Under the pieces are notes generated by a model. It did not search any database. It was not told the origin of the DNA and worked only from the letters and a program-made list of their open reading frames with translations. A stretch of DNA of 64,000 nucleotides from Haplosporangium gracile (Eukaryota; Mortierellomycota; Mortierellomycetes; Mortierellales; Mortierellaceae), in the NCBI GenBank assembly GCA_015499985.1, contig JAAAUF010000099.1:1-64000 (forward strand). The letters run 5' to 3'. Of this stretch, positions 45,009 to 58,302 are shown piece by piece. The stretch's first letter is position 1, and the number at the start of each line of letters is the position of its first letter. A program made the position numbers and the translations under genes.

Positions 45009-48000
45009 TTACTCTAGGTCCACATCGCCCAGGTCGTCTTCGTCAACATCAGAGAAGGCATCGCTGTAGTCGCTCAGATCCTCCTCTTCTTCAGAGGACT
45101 CATCCTTATCTGCCTGCTCAGCTTCGCTCTCCGAGTCCTGGCTCATAACCATGGCTGCATCCAGTCCAGCCACCAAAATCTCCTCCTCATCTTCCTCAAT
45201 TTCCTCGATGGCGGTTTGCCCCTCATCATTCTCTGCATCCTCAACAATATCTTCGATCTCTCCGGCTTCATCTTCTCCCTCCTCCTCATCATCTTCGGCT
45301 CCCTCTTCTCGCTCTCCTTCCTCGTCAGCAAGGCTGTCAGCAAACTGGTCATCGCCCTCAACCTCAATCAACTCATTCAATCCATGCTGGATCGTCAACT
45401 CCTTGGCCTTCTCCCGGATCTCCGCGACAGCTGCATCGTCCAATCGACAGTACGCAATATCGAGTCGACGGAATCCCATCTTGTTGGTCATATTGTCCAA
45501 GAAGGCAATCAATCCATCCTTCGTCACCTGGTCGCATCCGAGAATACAGAGGTCGCATAGACTGGAAGCCTTCTCTGCCAAGTAAGCAAGCGAGACGTTG
45601 GTGATCTGTGTGTTGGCGACAGACATCCAACGCAGGTCCGGAAGGGCATCGACAATGCTGATCATGTTGGCGTCCGTCAACTCGGGGAACACATTGCCAA
45701 TGTCCAAATCCTTGAGCTTGGTCATCTTGACGATAAATGGCTGAAAGTCTTGGAAAGAGTCTGCGAGAATGCTGTTCATGTGGAGCTCTTCCAGGTTGGG
45801 ACAGGCACCCGCCAGGGCCAGGAAGATGTTGGTAGTAAAGGGTGAATCCATGTTGTTGAGAATTAGGCGCTTCATGGTGGCAAAGCGACCGACCTGAGGG
45901 GTAGTTGCATCCGAGGCAGTCGAGAGCCCCTGGATAGTTGCCTGAGTGCAATCGGTCTCTGTGAGGTCAAGCTTGACCAGCTGACGACAGGTATCGAGGA
46001 TAGGGAGCAAGACATCATCCGTAACTCCTGAGGTGTACTCGAGATTGAGCGACACCAGACCAGTGCAGAGAGGACCATACTCCTGAAGTCCCGAATGTTC
46101 AAGCTCACTGATGGCCAATGTCAATCGCTTCATGGATCCACCGTGTCGCTCGCCAATGGCCTTGAGAATAGAGTCATTCTCAAAGATGTTGGTTCCGTGA
46201 ATGACCTTGAACTGGCAGAGCGTGTTCTTTTCCTGAGCCAGGATCACGTCGGTAATAGCTTGGGTCGACACATTCTTAAGTTTGTTTCCTGGCAGGCGGA
46301 GGTAAGAGAGGGCACGGACTGTGCTCGCAAGGGCCTTGAAGACATTATCGTTTAATTCCTGACAATCCTTAAGATCGACCCACGTAAGTTTTTGAAAATG
46401 TTGGACAGCATAGATAAGGGTGTTCGGGCGAACCATGCTGCTAGACCGAAACTCGTCAACGAATCGACAGCGCTTGGAGACCTTGCGCACCAAGCGGTTG
46501 AAACAGTGTTCCTGTCGAACAATAGATGGTTCCGAGTCAAGAGGAAGGTCTGTAGGGCGATTTATCGTCTGTCCCCTCGAGCTCGTACCGCGCCAGTCTG
46601 AGCAAAACGCATTCCAATCTTGGATCAAATCAACAAACCACTACAGGCACCAGGCAATGGACAAGAGATAGAAAGAGTTAGTTAGATTTTGAGAAAAATG
46701 TAAGCATACGATAAGGACCAAGTATACGAAAAAAAAACTTACAGGACAGGAGACTTTGTCGAGGTAGGAAATGTAGTCGTAGGAGCATTGAGCATCGTGG
46801 AGGAGGGAGGCGTCAAGGGTTCTCTTGAGCAGCAGCCGCGAGAGGGCTTCAGAACGGAAACCCTCAAGATCATTCCTGGCTCTGTGTGTTTGGACCGAGG
46901 ACTGTTGGAGCGGGACCATGGTCAAGGGCAGATCGAGGGATTCCTTGTTTGAGACCATGGCTGCTGAACCGATGGGGATCCGGGGACTGCTCAATGAGAT
47001 CAACGTAACGGATTCGTCCTCCAGGGTGAGACCCTCGAAGGCCAAGGTGGGGATAGAGACGGAGGAGAATGATTTAAAGTCATAATCGCCCATCATGTGT
47101 TCCGCCTTGTAGAGGTACTCGACTGCGGCCTGGGACCAGGCGCGGGAGACAAGGAGACAGGCATGCAGAGCATGGCGGTTGTCCTGGAGGTGTGATGCAA
47201 TCCACCTCAGGATCTCTAATTAAGGTGTCGGTCAACACAAAGGAATAACGTAATACAAAAAGGATGGGTATTGAGTATGATAGTCAAAGCGACGAAGGGT
47301 GGTTGCTGTTCGTTGTTCGTTGATTGAAAAATGAATGAATGATGAATGAGCTGAGTTGAACCAAACCAAAGGAGAAAAAGAAAAAAAGAAAAAAGAAAAA
47401 AAAGAAAAAAAACGTGGGATGAGACCGGAAGGGCTAGTTGGCTGAACGGCTATGGATACAATTAATATCCGGAAGGGCGAGGTGTCTGTTTGTCTGTGTG
47501 TCTGTGTGTCTGTGTGTCCGGGGAGAGGGGGAAGGGAGGGGGAAGTACAAAATAAAAAAGATTTTTTTGTTGTGGTCCTTTGGTCAAAGAGACACACAGA
47601 GACAACAGAGATGATGAGCTGTGGGAGGTTGTCATCTATGACGTCGGAGGGGCAATTTAGACCAGGTGGCACAAGAAGGGATAGGAAGCAAGGAGAGAGA
47701 AAAAAAGAGCAACAGTGGACCATTTAAATCATGGCCACCATGGACTACTAACAAGTTTGTGGATACACACACTCTAATAAACAGAGAGAGAGAGAGCAAA
47801 CAAAGATAGACGGCATTGACTGGCTGACTGGTATGCTGACTGACACATGAGAGATGGATGTCCATTGCCACCACCATGCCAGTCAATGATGCCACCGAGA
47901 GATACTCTGATTACACACAGGTATGTAAGTAAGTGGAGAGACAATAGCCACCCTGGAACACTCTCCAAAGAACAAAGAACGAAGGGGCTGGCTGTTCTTG

Positions 48001-48253
48001 AAGCAGGTACTACTTTGTACTTTGTGACCAAGAATAACGGCCCCGCTTTCGATCTGATTCTAGTGTTCCGAGTAATCACGCTCCACTGTCCAAACAAAGG
48101 GAATGAAAGAAAAGAAAATATCTTACCAGGAGGTAAAATGATGGGGTGCCTGCAGTTGGGAGTGGTAGTAAGAACAAGGGAGTGGCTCTCCCTATTGTTT
48201 TCGTTGCTGCTGTTGTCGGCAGGGAGAGTAGAAGAAGACTGATGCACGGTCAT
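45009..48253 (-). CDS. F-box protein with leucine-rich (RNI-like) repeats and acidic tail
   Basis: Three exons give 743 residues: 48253-48127, 47215-46743 and 46640-45009. The F-box is split by intron 1: exon 1 ends HPIILPP plus one base, and exon 2 continues EILRWIASHLQDNRHALHAC, then LLVSRAWSQAAVEYLY, the typical LPxEIL...CxLVSRxW pattern at about residues 38-80. Leucine-rich repeats of the ribonuclease-inhibitor type follow from about 215 to 620 (LTWVDLKDCQELND, LVSLNLEYTSGVTDD, LVKLDLTETDC, LEELHMNS, LCDLCILGCDQVT). The last 115 residues are dominated by Glu and Asp. F-box/LRR proteins usually recruit substrates to SCF ubiquitin ligases; this assignment is by family. Intron 1 is 911 nt, far longer than others here, and carries a GTCTGTGT repeat. 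No upstream in-frame ATG exists in exon 2, so exon 1 or another 5' exon is needed. Confidence 0.85.
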
Positions 48254-49220
48254 TTGTCGATTACTTTTTTTCTCTTTTCAGTTGAAAAGTGGGAATGAGG
48301 GTTTGGGCGGAGCACAAAGTAAGAAAAGTCAGAAAGAGTGCAAGGTTGCCAGGTGCCAAGAAGCGCAGATGCAAGGTGGAGTTTAAGTGCGGTGGTTGTG
48401 GTGATGAGAAGGGAATGAGTGCTGGGAGTACGGAATGCAGATCAGGTTGGTGCTGTTGAGTGGGCGTAGTAATAGATGTAGCGGGGGTTGCAAGAGTGCA
48501 GTGGAAGGGGGAAGAGAGAGGAAGAAAGAAAGGAAGCAAGTTGATAGTTGAGGAGAGAAAGGAAGGGGAGGGGGGAGAAGGAAGAGAAAGGAAGAAGAGA
48601 GAAAAGGGAGAGAAAGAATTTTCTTTTTAGTAGTCAAGAGGCTCCTTCTTCAGCCATATAGAAGGAAGCAAAAGGAGCGAGTGAGAGGAGTGCTGGCTAG
48701 GGACTGGGTAGCAACAACAAGAAGGGCTTCTTTTTATTATCGTCATGGTATCTTTGTAGTATGTAGTGGCGCATATAAGGGAGGGCGACACATCGGGATG
48801 CAGTGGTGGCGGATCGGGACTGGACAAGGCTGGTTGATGAATGCAGTGGACACGTAGAATAGAACAAGTTGCAAGTGAATGGATTAAGTAAATGGTGTAC
48901 AGGGAGGTGATGTGATGTAGGAGAATGGTGCCTGAAAGGAACAAAGGAAATGAAGGAGGATGATCTTGTCTGTTGGTTCCACTTCTCCTTCAAAAGAAAA
49001 AATTGTTTTTGGCCCAGTTCAACGAAAAAGCAGTCTCACACGTGACCTGCATCCAAGGCGGGCTTGCAAAAAGGCGAACAACAAACCCACGCACTTTTGA
49101 TTGCTTTTTTTTTTCTTTTTTTTCTTCTTACCTTCATTCCATCGCCACCAACCAACTCACACTCGTCCTTGACATTTCTTTCCCTTATTTCTCCTCTTTC
49201 TTAAACTATAACAACATACC
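48254..49220. promoter_or_regulatory. divergent promoter region, F-box gene / RVB1
   Basis: 967 bp between two opposite start codons. The left 350 bp is purine-rich on the plus strand (GGAAGGGGAGGGGGGAGAAGG), forming a T/C-rich leader for the F-box gene. The right 130 bp is T/C-rich before RVB1. No TATA box or known site was recognised. Confidence 0.45.
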
Positions 49221-51053
<1,833 letters not shown>

Positions 51054-51320
51054 GATGGAGGCAAGGCTGTCGTTGGGGGCTCAGGACTTTTTGATAAAGC
51101 GGAGGACTAGGAGAAATGGATCTCTTTCAGCATGAATAAACACACACAAACACACGCTCACGCCAATATGTTCCGGAGGAGAGTGACCATGTCCACTGTC
51201 CATCAGCAGTCACGATGAAGAAAAGTGGTTTGGTCACTTTTTTTTAAAGTATTGAGATCAGATCCGATTCGCTCTTTACCCCGCTTTCTTCACTTTCAAC
51301 AGATCAAGCAAGCGACCGCC

Positions 51321-53033
51321 ATGGACACCATCACCCTCCCCACTGCTGCAGACATGCATATTCACCTCCGTCAGGGCTCGCTCATGACCATGGTCACTCC
51401 CGCCGTCGCCGAGGGTGGTGTCTCGATCTGCTATGTTATGGTAACACCCTTTTTTTTATTTCTTCCCTACCTACCTACTTGCTTCTTCTTTCTCTCGTAT
51501 CTCCTGCAGCATACTTTGCTCGGGAATGGTGTCAATTGACGAATCTCTCCTTTACCCTTTTTGTGTGTATGGAACAAAAATAGCCCAACTTGCAGCCTAC
51601 AATCTCGAACACAGAGATGGCTATGGCCTACAAGGCCGAGTTGGAGGCTTTGGCTCCCAAGGTCACCTTCCTCATGTCGCTCTACCTTAACCCCGCCCTC
51701 ACCCCCGACGAGATCCGCAAGGCTGCCAAGGCCGGCGTTCGCGGTATGTTTTCCTCTTTCCTTTTCACTCAGCGGATCGCCCTTTTCAAGATTTTTGAAG
51801 AAAAAAAAATATGTGATCGTGAGAACTAAATCGTTATCGTGGTTTTTTTTGGGGGGGCATAATAGGTGTGAAGTCGTACCCCCGCGGAGTGACAACTAAC
51901 AGCGAGTCTGGCATTGAGAGTTACGACATCTACTACCCCGTCTTCCAGGCCATGGAGGAGGAGGGTATGGTCCTCAACCTCCACGGCGAGATCCCCAGCG
52001 ACGCCGACAAGGTACTTTCACCACTTCACTTCTTACTCACCTTAACTTTTGAACGAAATACTTTTTCCATTTCTAAACTACTATCCCTTCCTTTATTTTT
52101 TCTTCAAATACCAACAAAAAAAAAAAAACGTGAATAGAACGTGTGTGTGATGAACGCCGAAGAAAAGTTCCTGGGTCACTTGAAGGATATCCACTTGGCT
52201 TTCCCCAAACTTAAGATCATTCTCGAACATGCCACCACTGAGGCTGCCGTCAACATGGTCAAATCTTTGGGTGACACTGTCGGATGCACGATCACGGTCC
52301 ACCATTTGCAGTTGGTTGTCGATGATTGGGCTGGCAAATGCCATAACTTCTGCAAGCCCGTGGCCAAGTACCCTAGCGACAGAGCTGCTCTTCGTAACGT
52401 TATCAAGGAAGGCAAGTTCTCCGTCTCTTTTTTTTCTTCAGGATATTAATTTGTCCTGTATTTGTGTGCTTTTTTTTTTTTNNNNNNNNNNNNNNNNNNN
52501 NNNNNNNNNNNNNNNNNNNNNNNNNNNNNNNNNNNNNNNNNNNNNNNNNNNNNNNNNNNNNNNNNNNNNNNNNNNNNNNNNNNNNNNNNNNNNNNNNNNN
52601 NNNNNNNNNNNNNNNNNAAAAAAAAAAAAAAAAATCTCCCAACCATCTTGCACACAAAAATATCCAAAAACAAACAGGACACCCAAGATTCTTCCTCGGA
52701 ACAGACTCAGCTCCCCATCCTTCGCACAGGAAGGAAGGTCCCGACTCATGCGCAGGCGTCTTTACAACCCCCTTGGTCCTTCCTTACCTCGCCACTATCC
52801 TCGAATCCTTCGGAGCTCTCGACCGCCTCCAGGACTTCGCCTGCGATTTCGGACGTGCCTTCTATGAAGTCAAGAACGAGAAGTGGGTTGGAGAAGTCAA
52901 GCTTGTTCGTGAGGAATGGAACACCCCCCAGAAGTACTCTTTTGGTGGAGAGGGTATCCAGGGGGAGAAGGGCGATGTGGTGCCATTTATGGCTGGTAAA
53001 CCCCTTGGATGGAAGATTGCCTCCATCAACTAA
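51321..53033 (+). CDS. URA4: dihydroorotase (pyrimidine biosynthesis)
   Basis: Five exons give 351 residues: 51321-51440, 51584-51743, 51866-52011, 52138-52411 and 52678-53033. Metal-site motifs of the class-II dihydroorotase are present: DMHIHLR with His13 and His15, VKSYPRG with the carboxylated-lysine position at 96, LNLHGE with His133, LEHATT with His173, and FFLGTDSAPH with Asp243. The enzyme cyclises carbamoyl aspartate to dihydroorotate, the third step of UMP synthesis, in the cytosol. Intron 4 has a GC donor (GGAAG|GCAAGTT) and a normal acceptor CAAACAG. This is the only splice that joins IKE to GHPRFFLGTD in frame. The same intron contains a 136-N assembly gap, so its real length is unknown. 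Confidence 0.96.
52482..52617. other. assembly gap (136 N) inside URA4 intron 4
   Basis: 136 N flanked by T11 on the left and an A run of 17 on the right. Homopolymers on both sides, in opposite sense, suggest a sequence the assembler could not resolve. Coding exons on both sides are intact. Confidence 0.98.
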
Positions 53034-53350
53034 GGTTAGAAGAAGTACTATTATGCTTCTGATCCATATTCAATTCTTATTAACTCATAAAGTGCTTTTG
53101 AAAACAACAATCATTTTTAATATTTATTTTTTTGTATGTACTGTATAGTGTAAAGACAGGCGAGAAAGGCGTCAAATTGGAAGGATTAAAATATGTAATG
53201 TAAGAACGAGAAATTATGCAAAAAAGAGTGGAGTGGAAGGAAGAAAAGGATGTACAAAGTAGAAAGCCAAATAAAAAAAAAAAAAAAAAAAAGGGATATA
53301 CTTGAAAGAAGAAACGAAAAAAAAAGATAGAAGTTAAAAGGAAGAAGGGA
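53034..53350. other. convergent 3' region, URA4 / Cid1-like gene
   Basis: 317 bp between two converging stop codons. It is A-rich, with a 19-base A run at about 53274-53292. No gene is seen. Confidence 0.5.
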
Positions 53351-53922
53351 TCATGATGATCGAAGAAGAGTGTCGCCGGTGGAGTCAATTAGAGGACCAG
53401 CCTCATCGACTCGTGCCGCCTTGGTCTTGATCGAATGGCCTGTTTGTTGGTGTTGGCTGTGGCTGTGGTTGTGGCTGTGGTGGTCTTGGGGCTTTGAGGA
53501 TCGATGGCCGTGGTGCTGGTGGTTGTGGGTGTGGTTGTTGTTGTTGTTGTTGTTGTGGTGGTGGTGGTGGTTGGAGCCGGACTCTCCTCGGTTTGAATTG
53601 GTCGACCAAAGCAAACTCTTCTTGCTTGCCTTCTTCTTCTTTGCAGCATCACAAGCCTCCAACGCATCTCCTGTAGTACCAACAGAAACCGATGAAGCGG
53701 CATCCGAAGACTCTGACAACGTCGTCTCAGACTTGTTACCAACGAACAAATGAGGTGTCGTCTTTGCAATATCTCCCAAACAGAGCTCTACAGTCGCGCG
53801 GGGCGTCTTGCTCCCATGGCCACCACTCTCGCGATGACTTCCATTGCCAGACCGACCATTCTTCTGTCGACCATGACTAGAGTTGTTACCACCATTGCCA
53901 CCATAGTTGCTGCTGCTGCTGC

Positions 53923-53965
<43 letters not shown>

Positions 53966-56900
53966 GGCCTTGGTTCCCTCAGGGCTGCTTCCTTTGGCTG
54001 TGGATGGTTTGCTTCGACGCTGAGAGCCATTCGCTGAAATTGGAGACCCTGGAGCGTTGGCCTTGTCGCCTTGTTTCGTGACCGACGAGTGCGATACGGA
54101 TCTGGAAGTACTGTCGGATGAGTTGACGCTAGAACGACGACGCCGACTAGATCCAGTATGATGGTGGACCGTGGTGTTGCTCTGACTGATCAAGTCGTTT
54201 TTTGCAGACTCTGACGCTGGCTCCCCCTCCGACATCTTCTCTGTTTGAACACCATGCTCCTTCACATCCTCTAGTGAAGTTTCGACAAGCCGAGGCGTAT
54301 AAAGAGACGACGAGGCCGTAACCGAGGCCGAACTAGATCGAGGCCGCTTTTCATACTTGTTCCTGTCATGTCGACCCTCTGCATTCCCGTTACTGTTGTT
54401 AAAATTAGACGAGGGCGACGACGAGTTGAAAGTGCGATTCGATTTGAAGTCCTCTGAGAACCCATTTAATCCATCAGACCCACCTCCTCCCCCATTGTTG
54501 TTGCTGTTGTTATTGCTGTTTCGATCAAAAGCATCCCGAGTATGAGGGCGAGAACGATATCCTGCAGCATAGCGTCTTCCAAGCGACGCCGTGTTGTTGC
54601 CAGAAAACTGTCCGTTGCCGTTCGAGTTCCTGAATCCGTTATTGGTGTTGTGGTAATAACTCGACGGGAAGATCCACTGCTCGCACACCTGATCCAGGCT
54701 GCTATTGTGGTTCAAAATATCCAGCGCCCTCTTAAACTCGTGCTTCAGCCCCTTGCTACTAGCCATGTCACAAGAGTTGCCCAAGTTTCGGCTAGTGTCG
54801 AACGGCTCCTCCACACAGAGCAACCTGTAGTGCTTTCCGGGTAGGTGCCAGCCCTTAGATTCCTTGGTCAGATAACAGCCGTGGCGAACCGAGGCCACGT
54901 GGTGGTCGTAGTCAAACTCAATGGCGAACCTGTCGTTAATGCAGGGTGGTAAAAAAATAATAATAGATATGAGTATTGTTGATTATGATGAGCAATTTAG
55001 ATACATTGCCTCCTAATCATCCTGCCAAGTGCATTCAAAATCAGTATCGCAACAGTCCTTACTTTCTGAAGAAGGCATAGAGAAGTCCTCCTAGTGATTC
55101 CTTGTTGGCGCTGCCAAAACCCTCCAACTTGGTCAAGTCGCTGAGGAATGACGTGTTGTTTCCGTTGATGACCTGGTTGTCCGGAGAGAGCTCATGGGGC
55201 ATGTCATGCAGGGATGGTAAGATGGGTGGCGACCGCATTTGCAAAAAGTTAATTACCATGCAGATCCAAGTATATGTCGAGATGGTGCCTCCGTTGGCTA
55301 AGCAGTAGCAAATGCAAAAAGAAGCATTCGTTAGTACTAAGTGGAATGAAGTCTTGTCTGGAACACAGAAGACAGAGCAAGGTCGGGCAGCATACCTGCA
55401 TCGTTAAGCACTCTCTTGCGAGCCCAGTGCTTGATAATCATAGCAAATGGGCGCACGCGGTGGTCGATCGCCACATAGGTCTTCACCATCCTGGAATTCA
55501 TGATACCCAACTGAGTATTAATGTTCATATCGCACGACAATTGCCTATGAGGAAATGCAGCAGAGTGAGGGTTAGACAAACCCCTAGCATCTTGTAAACT
55601 AATTCATACGAGCAATTAGGCAGTTGGCGTTGTCTTACAGTTCAGGATCCCATAGCTTGACGATGGGAACTCGTGCTCCAGGGACGCAGAAAACATTCTC
55701 CATGCCATGCTTACGGAACACGTCAGCCAACATCTCCACACCCTGCAATCCGAGCCACGAAGTCAAGATGCAGATATCAACGTCGCTTGTGTTTGTGCCC
55801 AAGTCATTGATGGTCGACCTGTGTATGGAGGTTGCAGAGATGATGGATGATAGAACGAGACGGAGAGAGAGAGGACACGGAGACAAAACGAGTCAGTCAG
55901 TCAGTCAGTTTTGGGTCGGAAATGCAGCAGCGTTATCGTATATGGCTCATGCGACGGTCCCGCTGAAAAACGCTGACGAATTAAAATGGTCCTCGTACCC
56001 AAATGGCAGTACTCTGATATCCTGTCCTGGCCACTCTGTTTCCACAATCTCTTCAATTTTGCTGATGAGCCGCGTCCTGCGCTGATGGCTCTCCTCGGTG
56101 GGTAAGATGGTCTAATGAATCCAAAAACATGATGCACATTGGATTAGCTAGTGTCATTGCAAGATATGCTCCTTGCCAAGGAAAGGGAGATGAAGGGGAG
56201 AACAGGAGACTAGAATGCAGTGGTTCGTCTCCCTCTTTCCTCTCTCCGCATGAAGACAGGCGCTTTGGCGCAAAGTAAACAACAGCAAAAACAAAATGCG
56301 CTGCCACACGTGGAGACGGGAGCTCACATCGTACGGTCCATACACCCGCAGTAAAAGTACACTCTTGTCTCGAAAATCCATGAAGAAAAATCATCAATTG
56401 GATAGATGCATTGAAACATACCTCAAAGAGACTGTACATCTCCATCGTCAGCCTTCCTTCCCGCTCAGGCGAAAGCATGATGGGCACATCTTGAAGGCGC
56501 CGTTGCTCGTTCGAAGAGAGTGAACCATTGGTCCGTGTTGGAAGCCTAACGACGGGTCGAGGGTTGACACGGACTGGCGACACACCAGTAAGAAGCGAGT
56601 TCCAGGCCGACACAGGTTGAGCCGATAGGCGCTGGTTTGGTATCCGGGGAGATTCAACAGCAACAACAGGTCCTGTGGAAACAACGGGAGGTCGAGCTGG
56701 CCAAGCCGTCCTTGCAGTAGGAGGTGCAGACTCTGCTCTTGAGCGGGCTGTAGGATGGTTTCGTCTCCTGTCGTTTTGTCCTCCTCCTCCTCCGTTACCA
56801 TGATTTCCACTTCCGTTGTTGCTAGATCCTGGCTTGTACGTCTTGACGGGTGACGATTCTTCAGGAGCTGCGAAAGGGGCGGTGGGATAAGATCCTTGAG

Positions 56901-57525
56901 AGGACTCTCGAACAGATGACTCCTGGGTCGATTCGCAGGGAATCGGTTGTCGGGTGGGGGAAAGAGGAGGGGTGGCCATCATGGGACTGTTGAAAGTGGG
57001 CAAGAGACGTGGTGTGAGAGACTTTGGTTTTGCTGTGTGGAGTTGTTGTTCGTTCCTGCTCCTGAGGTCATTGGAGGACGGACTGGCCGGATGGGTGAGG
57101 ATAGAAAAGGACTGATTCCGGTCGGAACTAGGTCGGCGCGTGTTGTTGTTATTGTTGTTCGAGCCGTGGTGAAAGAGAGGATCAAGCATGTCTACAGAGT
57201 CTGTAGAATCTGTCGAGTCAACAGAGAGGGAGTCGACACTTCCTTCTGAGAGCGAGTCTTCGAGCGAAGTGGGCGAGTCTGGACGGATTTGTCCAAGGTG
57301 TTGTTGTCGTTGATGCCTTTGATGCGGAGGTTGATGGGATTGCTGTTGTTGGTTGTTGTTTGAGTGAAGGAGGTGATCGTGGCGAGAGAGAAGGGTGTCT
57401 GTCGGAGGTGATTTGATATTGATGGGCTGATGACTTGGATCTTGTTCTTGGTCGATACAGAAGCCGTCGACGACAGCGAGCTCATGGGGCGACTGGCTGG
57501 ACAGTGGCAGCATATCGATATACAA
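53351..57525 (-). CDS. Cid1/Cid13-type non-canonical poly(A)/poly(U) polymerase
   Basis: Six exons give 1119 residues: 57525-56422, 56111-55999, 55818-55639, 55544-55396, 55297-55063 and 54929-53351. The catalytic nucleotidyltransferase core spans about 368-650: ILPTEESHQRRTRLI, then FGSTINDLGTNTSDVDICI with the two metal aspartates at 418 and 420, CDMNIN with the third at 471, then VRPFAMIIKHWARKR, GGTISTYTWICMVINFLQMR and the PAP-associated part SLGGLLYAFF. Such enzymes add A or U tails to RNA. Cid13-like members act in cytoplasmic polyadenylation, Cid1/Cid12-like in uridylation or siRNA pathways. I cannot tell tail specificity by eye. The 365-residue N-terminal and 440-residue C-terminal extensions are low-complexity (Ser, Asn, His, Gln), including an Asn run at about 53912-53964. 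Converges on URA4. Confidence 0.9.
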
Positions 57526-57655
57526 TTTGTCTCTCTTTTGACTTTGGCTTTGATTGCTTGTTTGTTTGTTTGTTTGTTTGTGTTTATCGAGAATGAAGAG
57601 AGAGAGGGAGAATGCCAGCGAGAATTACTTGCTGCAAGGTTGTTTGTAATGGGAT

Positions 57656-57680
57656 ATGTGATGTGATGTGATGTGATGTG
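57656..57680. repeat. (ATGTG)5 microsatellite
   Basis: Five perfect ATGTG units, about 130 bp upstream of the Cid1-like gene's start codon. Confidence 0.85.
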
Positions 57681-58276
57681 GTATGCGGGTCTGATACAGA
57701 TGTGCGCCAGTGCGGCAATGAACGTGTGAAAAAAGGAGAAAGGCGTGTTCACAACGCAGACAAAGGAACGAGAAGAAAAAAAAGACAACCTTCTCGGGGA
57801 GAAAGAGGAAGAGGGGACTTTTTCTTCTGCTGTGTGGTCCTAGGAAGGAGAAGCAGGAAGAAAACGAAAGCGGAGAGGAGGTATGTGAGGGTATCTTGAC
57901 AGGGTGAGTCCAGGGTCCAAGAGGTCTCTGGGTGTTCGCTTTGTCTTCCTTGATACTTGTGTAGAGGTGTGCCTGTGCTTGTCTGTTTGCAGTTGTAATG
58001 AAGAGAACGATGAGAACGTAAGAAGGATGAATGGATCGGATCGAGAAAGAGGGAGAAAGGGGACGGTTAAACGAATGGAGCAAAATAATAAAAAAAAAAT
58101 AACAACAAACGAAATAGCAAAGAGCAAAGGGTGATGCTTGAGTGACTATGACCGTACAGGAAGGAGTAAGAGTGACGAAGAAAGGCTTGGTGCTTGCAGA
58201 GGAAGGGATGCAGGGGAGGAGAGTGTGAGAAGGAGCAAGGAGGATGAGCGAAGAAGACGAATGGGACAAAGGAAAA

Positions 58277-58302
58277 GGAAGGAAGGAAGGAAGGAAGGAA
58301 GG
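58277..58302. repeat. (GGAA)n microsatellite in a purine tract
   Basis: Six to seven GGAA units inside a purine-only tract that runs from about 58250 to 58355. Confidence 0.8.
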
